Made by a program: the position numbers and the translations under genes
Source of the DNA: Paracoccus denitrificans
GTDB taxonomy: Bacteria; Pseudomonadota; Alphaproteobacteria; Rhodobacterales; Rhodobacteraceae
Length of the DNA stretch: 64,000 nt
Assembly: GCF_900100045.1 (NCBI RefSeq)
Contig: NZ_FNEA01000016.1
Coordinates: 1 to 64,000, forward strand
Direction: 5' to 3'
The notes under the pieces: model-generated
Seen by the model: the letters and a program-made list of their open reading frames with translations, nothing else
Told to the model about the DNA's origin: nothing
Database searches by the model: none
Part shown: in pieces, positions 48,065 through 56,780 of the stretch
How positions within the stretch are numbered: the first letter of the stretch is position 1
Layout of the letters: each line of letters starts with the position of its first letter

Positions 48065-50245
48065 TCAGCCTTCGGCCGAAACCGGCGCATCGGCGCTGCG
48101 CAGCGGCAGGCGCGGGCCGTGCGGCACCGCGACCAGCCCGCCCGAGCCGTCCAGCCGCAGCACCCGGTCGGCCGTCGCCAGCGTCGTGTCGCGATGCGCC
48201 ACGATGATCCGCGTCATCGGCAGGCGCCGGACCGCGGCATTGATCGCCTGTTCGTTGGCGCTGTCGAGATGGCTGGTCGCCTCGTCCAGGAACAGCACCG
48301 CCGGCCGCCGGCACAGCGCGCGCGCCAGCACCACCCGCTGCTTCTGCCCGCCCGACAGCGTGCTGCCCATGTCCCCGACCAGCGTCTCATAGCCCATGGG
48401 CAGCGCCATGATGTCGTCGTGGATCGCCGCCATCCGGGCGCATTCGTGCAGCCAGTCCTGCGGCACGGCGCTGTCGAAGGCGGCGATGTTGTCGCGGATC
48501 GAGCCGGCGAACAGCCGGTCGTCCTGCAGCACGCAGCCGATGCGGGCGCGATAGGCTGCCAGCCCCATGCTGCCCACCGGCACGCCGTCGATCAGGATCT
48601 GCCCCTGCAAGGGCGCGGCCAGCCCCGAGAGCAGTTTCAGCAGCGTCGTCTTGCCCACGCCCGAGGGTCCGGCGATGCCCAGGCATTCCCCCGGCGCCAC
48701 CGTCAGGTTCAGCTCGCGCAGCAGCATCGGCTCGGTCTCGGCATAGCGATAGCCGAGGCCGCGCACCTCCAGCGCCGCCGCGCCGCCACCTGCGATGGGG
48801 GGCGTGGGCAGGGCGTGCTTTTCGTCCGGCTCTTCCGGCTCGGTCAGCGCGATGTCCGAGATCCGCTCGCCATGCAGCGACAGCATGCGGAATTGCAGCC
48901 CGGTGTCGATCAGCGCGACGATGCGGGTGGCGAACTGGTCCTTGTAGGCCAGGAAGGCCACGAACATGCCGACCGACAGCCCGCCCTCGATCACCGCCCG
49001 CACACCCAGCCAGATGATCAGCACCCGGTCCAGCCCGAACAGCAACCCCCCGGTGGCCTGATACCAGGTCTCCAGCCGCTGCACGCGCAATTCGGCGTTG
49101 ATGCGCTCGACCAGATGATTGATCCAGGTGCCGCGGCGGCGCGGTTCCAGGCCCAGCACCTTGACGCTGGCGATGCCGCGCACGGATTCCATGAAATGCG
49201 TGCTTTCCTGGGCCGCGTGGATGATCCCCTCCTCGCACATGCGGCGGAAGGCGCGATACGAGGCCAGCCGGAACAGCGCATAGGCCAGCGTGCCGGCCAG
49301 CGCGACGGCGGCCAGCCAGCCGCCGTAAAGCCACATCATCGCCACCAGCAGCACCGACATGACCCCGTCCAGCAGCGACTGGATGGCGTTGGTGGTCAGC
49401 ACCTGCTGCACGCTGTCCACCGAGGAGAACCGCGAGACGATGTCGCCGACATGGCGCTTCTCGAAAAAGCCCAGCGGCAGGCGCATCAGCCGGTCGAACA
49501 GCGCCACCCGCCATTGCAGGATCAGGCTGGAGCCGACCAGCATGGCGATCCATGTCCGCGCCAGGTTGGCGCCGACCTGCAAGGCCAGCAGCATGGCAAG
49601 CGCGATGGCGATCAGCGTCAAGAGGTCGCGGTCGGCCGCCACGATCACCTCGTCCAGCACCAGCTGGAAGCCGATGGGCAGCGCGATGGTCACCATTTCG
49701 ATCAGCGCCGAGATCGCCAGCACCCGCACCGCCGCCCGGCCGATGCCGGCGGTGCGCAGCACCAGGTCGGTCAGGCGGATGCGGGCGCGTTCGTCGCAGC
49801 GCCGGAACTCGCCCGTCGGCCAGGCCTCCAGTGCGATGCCGGTGAAGGCGGCCGAGACCTCGTCCAGCGGCAGCCGGCGCTGGCCGATGGCGGGGTCGTG
49901 GATATGGGCGTGGCGCCCCGTCACCCGGGTCAGCACCACGAAATGCCGGTGGTTCCAATGCAGGATGCAGGGCAGGCGCAGCCGGCGCAGGTCGTCCATG
50001 CCCAGCCGCAGCGCCCGCGTCGCCAGCCCCAGCCGGCCGCCCAGCTGCACCAGGTCCTTCAGCGTCGCGCCGCACATCGCCAGCGCGATGCGGCGGCGGA
50101 TCGCCGGCAGGTCCAGCCGGTGGCCGTGATGGCCGGCGATCATCGCCATGCAGGCAAGGCCGCATTCCGCCGCCTCGCCCTGCAGGATCACCGGGGTGCG
50201 GCTGGTGATGCGCGACGACAGGCGGGACAGCAGCTCATGGTTCAT
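48065..50245 (-). CDS. C39-peptidase ABC exporter (colicin V CvaB-type)
   Basis: A 726-residue exporter. The N-terminal C39 peptidase (about 1-145) has Gln22, Cys28 (GEAAECGLACMAMI), His101 (HWNHRHFVVL) and Asp117 (HIHDPA), all catalytic residues intact, so it can cut at double-glycine. The membrane domain (about 160-440) contains VGDIVSRFSSVDSVQQVL. The ATPase has GIAGPSGVGKTTLLKLL, TLSGGQKQRVVLARAL and VLFLDEATSHLD. ATG 50245 overlaps the end of hlyD by 11 nt. It presumably trims the 64-residue precursor and moves the core across the inner membrane with the HlyD adaptor and a TolC-type pore not in the window. Confidence 0.92.
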   Translation of the reverse strand: MNHELLSRLSSRITSRTPVILQGEAAECGLACMAMIAGHHGHRLDLPAIRRRIALAMCGATLKDLVQLGGRLGLATRALRLGMDDLRRLRLPCILHWNHRHFVVLTRVTGRHAHIHDPAIGQRRLPLDEVSAAFTGIALEAWPTGEFRRCDERARIRLTDLVLRTAGIGRAAVRVLAISALIEMVTIALPIGFQLVLDEVIVAADRDLLTLIAIALAMLLALQVGANLARTWIAMLVGSSLILQWRVALFDRLMRLPLGFFEKRHVGDIVSRFSSVDSVQQVLTTNAIQSLLDGVMSVLLVAMMWLYGGWLAAVALAGTLAYALFRLASYRAFRRMCEEGIIHAAQESTHFMESVRGIASVKVLGLEPRRRGTWINHLVERINAELRVQRLETWYQATGGLLFGLDRVLIIWLGVRAVIEGGLSVGMFVAFLAYKDQFATRIVALIDTGLQFRMLSLHGERISDIALTEPEEPDEKHALPTPPIAGGGAAALEVRGLGYRYAETEPMLLRELNLTVAPGECLGIAGPSGVGKTTLLKLLSGLAAPLQGQILIDGVPVGSMGLAAYRARIGCVLQDDRLFAGSIRDNIAAFDSAVPQDWLHECARMAAIHDDIMALPMGYETLVGDMGSTLSGGQKQRVVLARALCRRPAVLFLDEATSHLDSANEQAINAAVRRLPMTRIIVAHRDTTLATADRVLRLDGSGGLVAVPHGPRLPLRSADAPVSAEG

Positions 50246-51533
50246 GCGGGCGCTCCGGCGCGGCCTGGGCAAAGGCGCCCTTCAGGCCGAACAGCGGCTC
50301 GAGGATCCATTGCCAGATCGGGCGGCTGTCCAGCAGCAGATGCGCCTCGACCTGCATGCCGGCCTGCAGGGGTTCGGGCTTGCCATAGGCCATGACAAAG
50401 GGCCGGTCGGGCGCGACGGTGATGCGAAACAGGCTGGGCCCCTTGTCGGGATCGGCGGCGGGGGCCAGGTCCGCGACCTCGTCGCCGCGCAGGTTCGCGC
50501 GCGAGATCACGCTGATCCGCCCCGGATATTGCCCGAATTTCTGATAGGGAAAGGCCGGATAGCGCAGCAGCACATCCGCCCCTTCGCGCAGGAACCCGAC
50601 CGAGCCGCCGGGCGCCACCAACTGCGCTACCAGCGGCTGGTCGTCCGGCACGATGGTCAGCAGCGGCGTGCCCTCTGCCACGGTCTGCCCGGCGCGGGTG
50701 ATGATCGCCGTCACCATGCCGTCGCGCGGCGCGGTGATGCGCAGGGCGCGACGGGCCTCGGCCTCGGAAAGCTGCTGCTCGACATCCAGAAGCTGGGCTT
50801 GCAGCGCGGCCAGCCGCGCCTCGGCCTCGGGGGCGAAGCCGGCAAGCTCGCCGGTCAAGGCGTCGCGCTGGCCGGCCAGTTGCACCTCTTCGCGTCGCAG
50901 CCGGGCCAGTTCGGTGCGCTGCGCCTGCAAGGCTTGCAGGCGGGATTCGTAGTCGCTTGCCAGCCCCATGCCGCGGTCGAGGTTGCGGCGCTGGCGCTCG
51001 GCGAAATCCTCAAGCTGCCGGGTGAATTCCTCGGCCGTCTCGATCTGGGCGCGCAGCTGCGGCAGCTCGCGGCCAAGGCTGGCCAACTGGTCCTGCAACC
51101 GCTGGCGGGCGGCATGGTCGAATTCCCGCTGCGCCGCCAGTGCGCGATGCAATTCGGCCCGCTTGCGTTCCAGGATGTCCGTCACCGCGTCCTGCGTGTT
51201 GCCGCGCGCGGTCGCGGTGTCGATGTCCAGCGCATAAAGCATCTGTCCGCGCCGCACGCGGTCGCCCTCGTTCACGGCCAGCTCGCTGACCCAGCCGGGC
51301 TGCGGTGCGACCAGCCGGGTCAGCCCGCCCGCCGGCAGGATCACGCCCGAGACGCGCACCCGCCGGGTATAGTCCCCGAAGGTGACGAAGCAGAGCGCCG
51401 CGATGACGAAGGCGGCCGAAAACAGCGCCACCGCCCCGGCCGAGGGCCCGTTCACCAGCATCGGGCGGCCCAGCCAGTCGGATCGGCGGGCCGCCTCGAC
51501 CTCGCGGCGGAAGAAGGGCGTCTGCTCGTTCAT
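50235..51533 (-). CDS. HlyD/CvaA-family periplasmic adaptor of the peptide exporter
   Basis: A 432-residue membrane-fusion protein. A single helix near residues 33-55 (AVALFSAAFVIAALCFVTFG) anchors it, followed by a lipoyl half (VSELAVNEGDRVRRGQML), a long coiled coil (about 115-270, rich in Ala, Gln, Arg, Glu), and the second lipoyl half and barrel (TAPRDGMVTAIITRAGQTV). This is the CvaA layout. It overlaps the C39 exporter gene by 11 nt and is first in the operon. Two candidate regulatory elements lie directly upstream. Confidence 0.9.
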   Translation of the reverse strand: MNEQTPFFRREVEAARRSDWLGRPMLVNGPSAGAVALFSAAFVIAALCFVTFGDYTRRVRVSGVILPAGGLTRLVAPQPGWVSELAVNEGDRVRRGQMLYALDIDTATARGNTQDAVTDILERKRAELHRALAAQREFDHAARQRLQDQLASLGRELPQLRAQIETAEEFTRQLEDFAERQRRNLDRGMGLASDYESRLQALQAQRTELARLRREEVQLAGQRDALTGELAGFAPEAEARLAALQAQLLDVEQQLSEAEARRALRITAPRDGMVTAIITRAGQTVAEGTPLLTIVPDDQPLVAQLVAPGGSVGFLREGADVLLRYPAFPYQKFGQYPGRISVISRANLRGDEVADLAPAADPDKGPSLFRITVAPDRPFVMAYGKPEPLQAGMQVEAHLLLDSRPIWQWILEPLFGLKGAFAQAAPERPHEP

Positions 51534-51569
51534 GCGCCCAGTCTAGCGCCGGGCGGAAACGACGGCTTC

Positions 51570-51585
51570 TAGCACGGATGTGCTA
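51570..51585 (-). promoter_or_regulatory. Copy 1 of a 16-bp palindromic motif, before hlyD
   Basis: TAGCACGGATGTGCTA is a perfect inverted repeat (TAGCAC-GGAT-GTGCTA), 37 bp before the hlyD start codon, a good operator or promoter-overlap position. A second copy precedes the precursor gene. I found no copy beside the kinase or regulator genes. A NarL-type regulator such as the one at 44042 commonly binds such palindromes; that link is inference. Confidence 0.5.
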
Positions 51586-51612
51586 TTGCGCCCCCCGTCG
51601 GCAAGCGTCCGA

Positions 51613-51647
51613 CGATGCTGTCGCCGGGGAACGGCGATGCTGTCGCC
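51613..51647 (-). repeat. Two 13-bp direct repeats, 22 bp apart, before the exporter operon
   Basis: CGATGCTGTCGCC occurs at 51613-51625 and again, identical, at 51635-51647. The 22-bp period is two turns of DNA, so both copies face the same side of the helix, as in binding sites for regulator dimers. They are 80-114 bp upstream of hlyD. The divergent sulfate operon starts 220 bp further on, so they more probably serve hlyD. Confidence 0.5.
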
Positions 51648-51720
51648 CGAATCCCGCGAAACGTGCGTCGAACCCGATCGGCGAAGCCCTTGCGGCACTC
51701 CCGGTAAGCTAAACTGGCCG

Positions 51721-51836
51721 GTATGAATTAATCAAGTCATTGATAAATAATAATATAAAAAACGATAGATGAACACGTCTTTCTCTTGAAATAAACGATA
51801 AACTCTGTCGTAATTACGGATATGGGGAAGATCCCC
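51721..51836 (+). promoter_or_regulatory. AT-rich promoter region of the sulfate importer operon
   Basis: A strongly AT-rich tract in a GC-rich genome, upstream of sbp. It contains TTGATA followed by TAATATAAAA, AACGATA twice (after AAAA and after AAAT), TTGAAA at 51786, the 10-bp palindrome CGTAATTACG at 51809-51818, and a small hairpin GGGGA-AGA-TCCCC at 51824-51836. The exact start site cannot be chosen by eye. The palindrome is a candidate operator for sulfur control. It does not match a SAM riboswitch. Confidence 0.45.
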
Positions 51837-51866
51837 TCAAGGCAGAATCTAGGAGGACAAGGCAAC

Positions 51867-53009
51867 ATGATCCGCACCATTCGCGTGACCGACAGCCAGC
51901 TGGCCCATGGCCGTTTGATCCGTCGCCATGGCGACGGCCGCATGACGGTCGAGGACGGCACCAAGCGCATGACCGGCTATCCGCTGAATCCCGGATTCTG
52001 GGACCGATGCCTGGGCCTCCCGATGCGTCGTGCGGTGGCGATGATGGTGACCGTGGCCGGGTTGGGCCTGGCCGGCCAGGTCCATGCCGACAATACCCTG
52101 CTGAACGTCAGCTACGACCCGACGCGCGAGCTTTACCGCGAGGTCAATGCCGCCTTCGCCGCCAAATGGCAGGCCGAGGGACATGCCTCGCCGACCATCG
52201 AGACCTCGCATGGCGGTTCGGGCGCGCAGGCGCGTTCGGTGATCGACGGGCTCAAGGCGCAGGTGGTGACGCTGGCTCTGGCCTCGGATATCGACCAGAT
52301 CGCATCCCGCGGCCTGTTGCCCGAGGACTGGCAGTCGCGCCTGCCGCATAACAGCTCGCCCTATACCTCGACCATCGTCTTCCTGGTGCGCGAGGGCAAT
52401 CCCAAGGGCATCCAGGACTGGGGCGACCTGGTCAAGGAAGGCGTCGAGGTCATCACGCCGAACCCCAAGACCAGCGGCGGGGCGCGCTGGAACTATCTGG
52501 CCGCCTGGGCCTGGGCGCAGAAGAACGGCCAGGACCCCAAGACCTTCGTGGGTGAGCTGTTCCAGCATGTCCCGGTGCTGGACAGCGGTGCGCGCGGCTC
52601 GACCACCACCTTCACCCAGCGCGAGATCGGCGACGTGCTGCTGGCCTGGGAGAACGAGGCCTATCTGGCGCTGAACGAACTGGGCGAGGATCGGTTCGAC
52701 ATCGTCGTGCCCTCGGTCTCGATCCTGGCCGAGCCGCCGGTGGCCATCGTGGACAAGAACATCGCCGACGACGAGCAAAAGGCGCTGGCCGATGCCTATC
52801 TGGCCTTCCTCTATTCCCCCGAGGGGCAGGCGCTGGCCTACAAGCACTATTATCGGGCCTGGGACGACAGTGCCGCCAATCCCGAGGACGTGGCGCGCTT
52901 TCCCGAGCTGGATCTGGTGACCATCGCCGATTTCGGCGGCTGGAAACAGGCCCAACCCGAGCATTTCGGCGACGGCGGCACCTTCGACCAGATCTATTCG
53001 GGACAATGA
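51867..53009 (+). CDS. sbp: Sulfate/thiosulfate-binding protein (Sbp/CysP) with N-terminal extension
   Basis: A 380-residue protein if it starts at ATG 51867, which has a perfect AGGAGG site. The first 52 residues are a basic, soluble stretch ([20 protein letters not shown], then [19 protein letters not shown]) not found on normal Sbp. Only then comes the expected signal peptide [22 protein letters not shown]. The mature part is classical: [52 protein letters not shown]. Starting at ATG 52023 would restore a normal signal but has no ribosome site. It begins sbp-cysT-cysW-cysA. Confidence 0.87.
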   Translation: MIRTIRVTDSQLAHGRLIRRHGDGRMTVEDGTKRMTGYPLNPGFWDRCLGLPMRRAVAMMVTVAGLGLAGQVHADNTLLNVSYDPTRELYREVNAAFAAKWQAEGHASPTIETSHGGSGAQARSVIDGLKAQVVTLALASDIDQIASRGLLPEDWQSRLPHNSSPYTSTIVFLVREGNPKGIQDWGDLVKEGVEVITPNPKTSGGARWNYLAAWAWAQKNGQDPKTFVGELFQHVPVLDSGARGSTTTFTQREIGDVLLAWENEAYLALNELGEDRFDIVVPSVSILAEPPVAIVDKNIADDEQKALADAYLAFLYSPEGQALAYKHYYRAWDDSAANPEDVARFPELDLVTIADFGGWKQAQPEHFGDGGTFDQIYSGQ

Positions 53010-53012
53010 CCG

Positions 53013-53852
53013 ATGGCGCTGGCGTTTCGCTTGCAAAAATCCCCCATGCCGGGCTTTGGCCTCGGCATGGGCATCACGCTGGCCATGCTGTCGTTGATCG
53101 TCATCCTGCCGGTCGGTGCACTGCTGGCCCGCGGCATCAGCTACGGCCCCGAGGCGGTCTGGGCCACGATCAATACGCCCAGGGTCTGGGCGGCGCTGTA
53201 TCTGTCCTTCCGGCTGGCCTTCCTGGCCGCGCTGTTCAACCTGGTCTTCGGCACGCTGCTGGCCTGGGTGCTGGCGCGCTATGACTTTCCCGGCCGCAGG
53301 CTGGTCGATGCGCTGGTCGACCTGCCCTTCGCTCTGCCGACGGCGGTGGCAGGCATCGCGCTGACCGCGCTTTACGCGCCGAACGGCATCTTCGGCGGCA
53401 TCGCGCGGGATCTGGGCGGCAAGATCGCCTATACCCAATGGGGCATCCTGATCGCGCTGATCTTCGTCGGCCTGCCCTTCGTTACCCGCACCGTGCAGCC
53501 GGTGATCGCCGAGATCGAGCAGGAGGTCGAGGAAGCCTCGGCCACGCTGGGCGCCGGGCGGTTCCATACCCTGCGCCGGGTGATCCTGCCCATGCTGCTG
53601 CCGGCCGCCCTGACCGGCTTTGCGCTGTCGCTGGCGCGTGCGGTCGGCGAATACGGCTCGGTCATCTTCATCGCCGGCAACCTGCCCATGAAGACCGAGA
53701 TCGCGCCGCTCCTGATCGTCATCAAGCTTGAAGAGTTCGACTATGACGGCGCGGCGGCCATCGGCATCGCCATGCTGCTGATTTCCTTCAGCATGCTCCT
53801 GGCGATCAACCTGATCCAGATCTGGAGCCGGCGGAGGATCGGACATGTTTGA
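53013..53852 (+). CDS. cysT: Sulfate ABC transporter permease CysT (CysU)
   Basis: A 279-residue inner-membrane permease with six helices. ARYDFPGRRLVDALVDLPFALPTAVAGIAL and the EAA loop VEEASATLGAGRFHTLRRVILPMLLP are typical of CysT/CysU. It starts 3 bp after sbp and overlaps cysW by 8 nt. With CysW it forms the channel that passes sulfate or thiosulfate from Sbp. Confidence 0.93.
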   Translation: MALAFRLQKSPMPGFGLGMGITLAMLSLIVILPVGALLARGISYGPEAVWATINTPRVWAALYLSFRLAFLAALFNLVFGTLLAWVLARYDFPGRRLVDALVDLPFALPTAVAGIALTALYAPNGIFGGIARDLGGKIAYTQWGILIALIFVGLPFVTRTVQPVIAEIEQEVEEASATLGAGRFHTLRRVILPMLLPAALTGFALSLARAVGEYGSVIFIAGNLPMKTEIAPLLIVIKLEEFDYDGAAAIGIAMLLISFSMLLAINLIQIWSRRRIGHV

Positions 53853-54738
53853 CGACGCGCTGCACCCCACCCCCGCCACCGCGGGCCGGCCCGCGAAATG
53901 GCGCCCGGCGACCGAGGAAAGCCGGCTGACCCGCATCCTCCTGATCGCCGCGGCGTTGGGCGGGCTGGCCATCCTGGTCGTGGCGCCGCTGGCCGTGGTC
54001 TTTGCCGAGGCCCTTGCGCGCGGCGCGGCCCAGGCCGTGACCTCGCTGACCCGGCCCGAGGCGACCTCGGCCATCCGGCTGACGCTGATCGTCGCGGCGA
54101 TCTCGGTGCCGGTGAATGCCGTCTTCGGCATCGCCGCCGCCTGGACGATCACCAAGTTCGACTTTCGCGGCAAGGCCTTCCTGATCACGCTGATCGACCT
54201 GCCGTTCTCCATCTCGCCGGTGGTGGCGGGGCTGGCGCTGGTGCTCTTGTTCGGCACCAACAGCCTGATCGGCGGCTGGCTGGTCGCCAGCGGCTTCCCG
54301 ATCATCTTCGCCCTGCCGGGGATCGTGCTGGCCTCGATCTTCGTCACCTTCCCCTTCGTCGCGCGCGAGCTGATCCCGGTGATGATCGAGCAGGGCCGGG
54401 CCGAGGAAGAGGCGGCGCTGACGCTGGGCGCCTCGGGCTGGCGCGCCTTCCTGACCGTGACGCTGCCCAATATCAAATGGGCGCTGCTTTACGGCGTGCT
54501 GCTGTGCAACGCCCGCGCCATGGGCGAGTTCGGCGCCGTGGCCGTGGTCTCGGGCAAGATCCGCGGCCAGACAGCCACCATGCCGATCACCATCGAGATG
54601 CTCTACAACGAATATCTCTCGGTCGCCGCCTTCAGCCTGGCCGCGGTGCTGGCAGCTTTGGGGCTGCTGACGCTTGCGCTCAAGACCCTGCTGGAATGGC
54701 GCCATGCCGACCAGCTTGCCGCCGGTCGCCGGCACTGA
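53845..54738 (+). CDS. cysW: Sulfate ABC transporter permease CysW
   Basis: A 297-residue inner-membrane permease. It has [30 protein letters not shown], the EAA loop [23 protein letters not shown], and [20 protein letters not shown], which is diagnostic for CysW. The gene overlaps cysT and is followed after 16 bp by cysA. Confidence 0.93.
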   Translation: MFDDALHPTPATAGRPAKWRPATEESRLTRILLIAAALGGLAILVVAPLAVVFAEALARGAAQAVTSLTRPEATSAIRLTLIVAAISVPVNAVFGIAAAWTITKFDFRGKAFLITLIDLPFSISPVVAGLALVLLFGTNSLIGGWLVASGFPIIFALPGIVLASIFVTFPFVARELIPVMIEQGRAEEEAALTLGASGWRAFLTVTLPNIKWALLYGVLLCNARAMGEFGAVAVVSGKIRGQTATMPITIEMLYNEYLSVAAFSLAAVLAALGLLTLALKTLLEWRHADQLAAGRRH

Positions 54739-54754
54739 ACAGTCGAGGTTCATC

Positions 54755-55474
54755 ATGCATATCGAAATCGACGAGATCGCCAAAAGCTTCGGTTCGACCA
54801 CCGCGCTGCACCCGGTCAGCCTGGCCATCCCCTCGGGGGCGCTGGTGGCTTTGCTGGGGCCGTCCGGCTCGGGCAAGACCACGCTCTTGCGCATCCTGGG
54901 CGGGTTGGAGTTCCCCACCTCTGGCCGGGTGCTTTTCGACGGTCAGGACGCGACCGGGCTTTCCGTGCAGGAGCGCCGCGCCGGCTTCGTCTTCCAGAGC
55001 TATGCGCTATTCCGGCACATGACCGTGTTCGAGAACATCGCCTATGGCCTGCGCGCCCGTCCGCGCCGCACCCGTCCGCCCCAGGCCGAGATCGAGCGCC
55101 GCGTGACCAGGCTGCTGGAGCTGATCCAGTTGCCGCAGATCGCAAAGCGCTTTCCCAGCCAGCTTTCGGGGGGGCAGCGCCAGCGCGTCGCCCTGGCCCG
55201 TGCGCTGGCCATCGAGCCGCGGATGCTGCTGCTCGATGAGCCCTTCGGCGCGCTGGATGCCCGCGTGCGCAAGGAATTGCGCCAGGGCCTGCGCGAGATC
55301 CACGACAGCACCGGCCTGACCACGGTCTTCGTCACCCACGATCAGGACGAGGCGATGGAACTGGCCGATCTGGTGGTGGTGATGTCCATGGGCCGGATCG
55401 AGCAGGTCGGCCGCCCGCAGGACATCCGTGCCCGGCCGGCGACGCCCTTCGTGCGCGAGTTCATCGAGACCTGA
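54755..55474 (+). CDS. cysA: Sulfate ABC transporter ATP-binding protein CysA (short form)
   Basis: A 239-residue ATPase with Walker [19 protein letters not shown]-loop [21 protein letters not shown], signature [17 protein letters not shown], Walker [20 protein letters not shown] and a switch His in [12 protein letters not shown]. Typical CysA is about 330-360 residues with a C-terminal TOBE/regulatory domain; this one stops right after VREFIET, so that domain is absent. The following terminator shows the gene really ends here. It powers CysT/CysW. Confidence 0.9.
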   Translation: MHIEIDEIAKSFGSTTALHPVSLAIPSGALVALLGPSGSGKTTLLRILGGLEFPTSGRVLFDGQDATGLSVQERRAGFVFQSYALFRHMTVFENIAYGLRARPRRTRPPQAEIERRVTRLLELIQLPQIAKRFPSQLSGGQRQRVALARALAIEPRMLLLDEPFGALDARVRKELRQGLREIHDSTGLTTVFVTHDQDEAMELADLVVVMSMGRIEQVGRPQDIRARPATPFVREFIET

Positions 55475-55478
55475 CGCA

Positions 55479-55510
55479 GCGGCGCGCGCGCCCATGGCGC
55501 GCCGCCTTTT
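55479..55510 (+). terminator. Rho-independent terminator after cysA
   Basis: GCGGCGCGC (55479-55487), a 9-nt loop, GCGCGCCGC (55497-55505), then CTTTT. A perfect 9-bp stem with T-run, 4 bp after the cysA stop, ends the sulfate operon. Confidence 0.85.
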
Positions 55511-55560
55511 CCCTATTGGCGCCGGACGGTGCAGGGCGGCCGGAAGGCATGGCCGCCCCT

Positions 55561-56082
55561 TCAGTCGACCGGGTATCCGTGTTTCAGCAGGAAGCGCCAG
55601 ATGTTGCGGTTGAGTTGGGACAGCATTTCAAGGTCCCGGTCCAGCCGCAGCATCTCGTCGTTGCCAAGGGCCTGTTTCCTGCCCATGTGGATGCGGTCGC
55701 GCCGGTCTGCGATCCGCATCAGGATCGTCGAGACCGAGCCGTCCTCCTGGAAGGACCAGATGCTGTGGTTGTAGCGATGCCGGACGGCGGAGAGCCTGGC
55801 GAAGCGCGCCGTCAGTTCCAGCAGTTCGCGCTGTTCCTCTCCGGCCGGCCGGCGCAGTTTCGCGAGCCGCTCGACCATCTCGATCCGGCCGCGCGTCGAG
55901 GAGACCGACAGGAAGACCACGACGGCGGCGCCCTTGTCCATGCCGGTCAGCCCGGCCAGCATGTGGATCAGCAGGCTTTCCGTATTGCTCCAGGCATAGT
56001 TCAGCCGCCCGACGCGCAGCAGCACCGCATCCAGGTCGGTTTCGGCCGCCGCGGCCCCCGGTATCGGCGGCGGCGCGGTCAC
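55561..56082 (-). CDS. Hypothetical helical protein (possibly HEPN-like)
   Basis: A 173-residue protein I do not recognise. It is predicted all-helical from its pattern (LDAVLLRVGRLNYAWSNTES, LVERLAKLRRP-type heptads). Near residue 102 is RHRYNH, an R-x4-H arrangement like the HEPN nuclease motif, but without wider support. It starts 4 nt inside the end of the upstream LuxR gene (ATGA), so the two are co-expressed. There is no signal peptide or membrane helix. Possible roles include a partner or modulator of that regulator. Confidence 0.6.
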   Translation of the reverse strand: MTAPPPIPGAAAAETDLDAVLLRVGRLNYAWSNTESLLIHMLAGLTGMDKGAAVVVFLSVSSTRGRIEMVERLAKLRRPAGEEQRELLELTARFARLSAVRHRYNHSIWSFQEDGSVSTILMRIADRRDRIHMGRKQALGNDEMLRLDRDLEMLSQLNRNIWRFLLKHGYPVD

Positions 56083-56780
56083 GATCGCAAGGCGCGATAG
56101 CGCATGGCGGCCTCGGTGCGGTTATGCGCGCCAAGCCGCAGGCTGGCATTGCGAAGGTGCAGCTTGACCGTATGGACCGACAGCCCCAGGCTCAGGGCTA
56201 TCCGCTTGTTCGACTGGCCGTCGGCGACCAGACGCAGCACGTCCTGCTGGCGCCGGGTCAGGCCAAGCTCGTCCGTGGCCGGGACCGGCATCGCGACCCC
56301 GACCGGCGAGATGATCTCGGGAAAGATGTAGTTGCCGCCATGTGCGACCAGCTTGATGACGGAAAGCCATACGTCCAGCCGGACATTCAGCGGGAAGATG
56401 CTGGTTGCGTGCCGCCGCAGCTCTTCATCCTCATAACAGGCGCGCCCGAAGGCGCCGGTGCAGAAGGCGACGGCCAGCGCCATGTCGGTCAGGCCCAGCA
56501 GATAGGTGCGATCCTCCCTTGTCAGGCCGCGCATCGTCGGCTCGTCCAGGACCAGCAGCGTGGGCCTTTCATGGGTCAGTTCGGACAGGCTGCGGAAATC
56601 GTTGAAGGATGATGCAGCGGCGACGGTGATATGTCCCAGTTCCTGGCTGGTTACCGAAATCAGGCTATGTGAAAAATTGCATTGCGTTCCGACGAAGAGA
56701 ATCTCCGCCGTTCCACGCGCAGGCTGGTCAGACAGCGTATGAATTGTACTGGATACGCCATCGCAAGATGCCATGTTCAT
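56079..56780 (-). CDS. LuxR-type regulator with degenerate receiver-like N-terminus
   Basis: A 233-residue regulator starting MNMASCDGVS (ATG 56780 behind GGTAGGAATGAC). Residues about 25-160 look like a receiver fold without a clear phospho-Asp pocket (EILFVGTQCNFSHSLIS, LLVLDEPTMRGLT). The C-terminus (about 165-230) is a LuxR HTH: LGLTRRQQDVLRLVADGQSN and LGLSVHTVKLHLRN. Degenerate-receiver LuxR proteins such as VpsT and CsgD control matrix and biofilm genes; it stands next to a type I secretion locus, across a long divergent gap. The link is inferred. Confidence 0.82.
   Translation of the reverse strand: MNMASCDGVSSTIHTLSDQPARGTAEILFVGTQCNFSHSLISVTSQELGHITVAAASSFNDFRSLSELTHERPTLLVLDEPTMRGLTREDRTYLLGLTDMALAVAFCTGAFGRACYEDEELRRHATSIFPLNVRLDVWLSVIKLVAHGGNYIFPEIISPVGVAMPVPATDELGLTRRQQDVLRLVADGQSNKRIALSLGLSVHTVKLHLRNASLRLGAHNRTEAAMRYRALRS

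Noticed and set aside
51824..51836. Small hairpin before sbp considered as a SAM riboswitch
   Set aside because: Only a 5-bp stem; none of the conserved SAM-I, SAM-II or SAM-V blocks are present.
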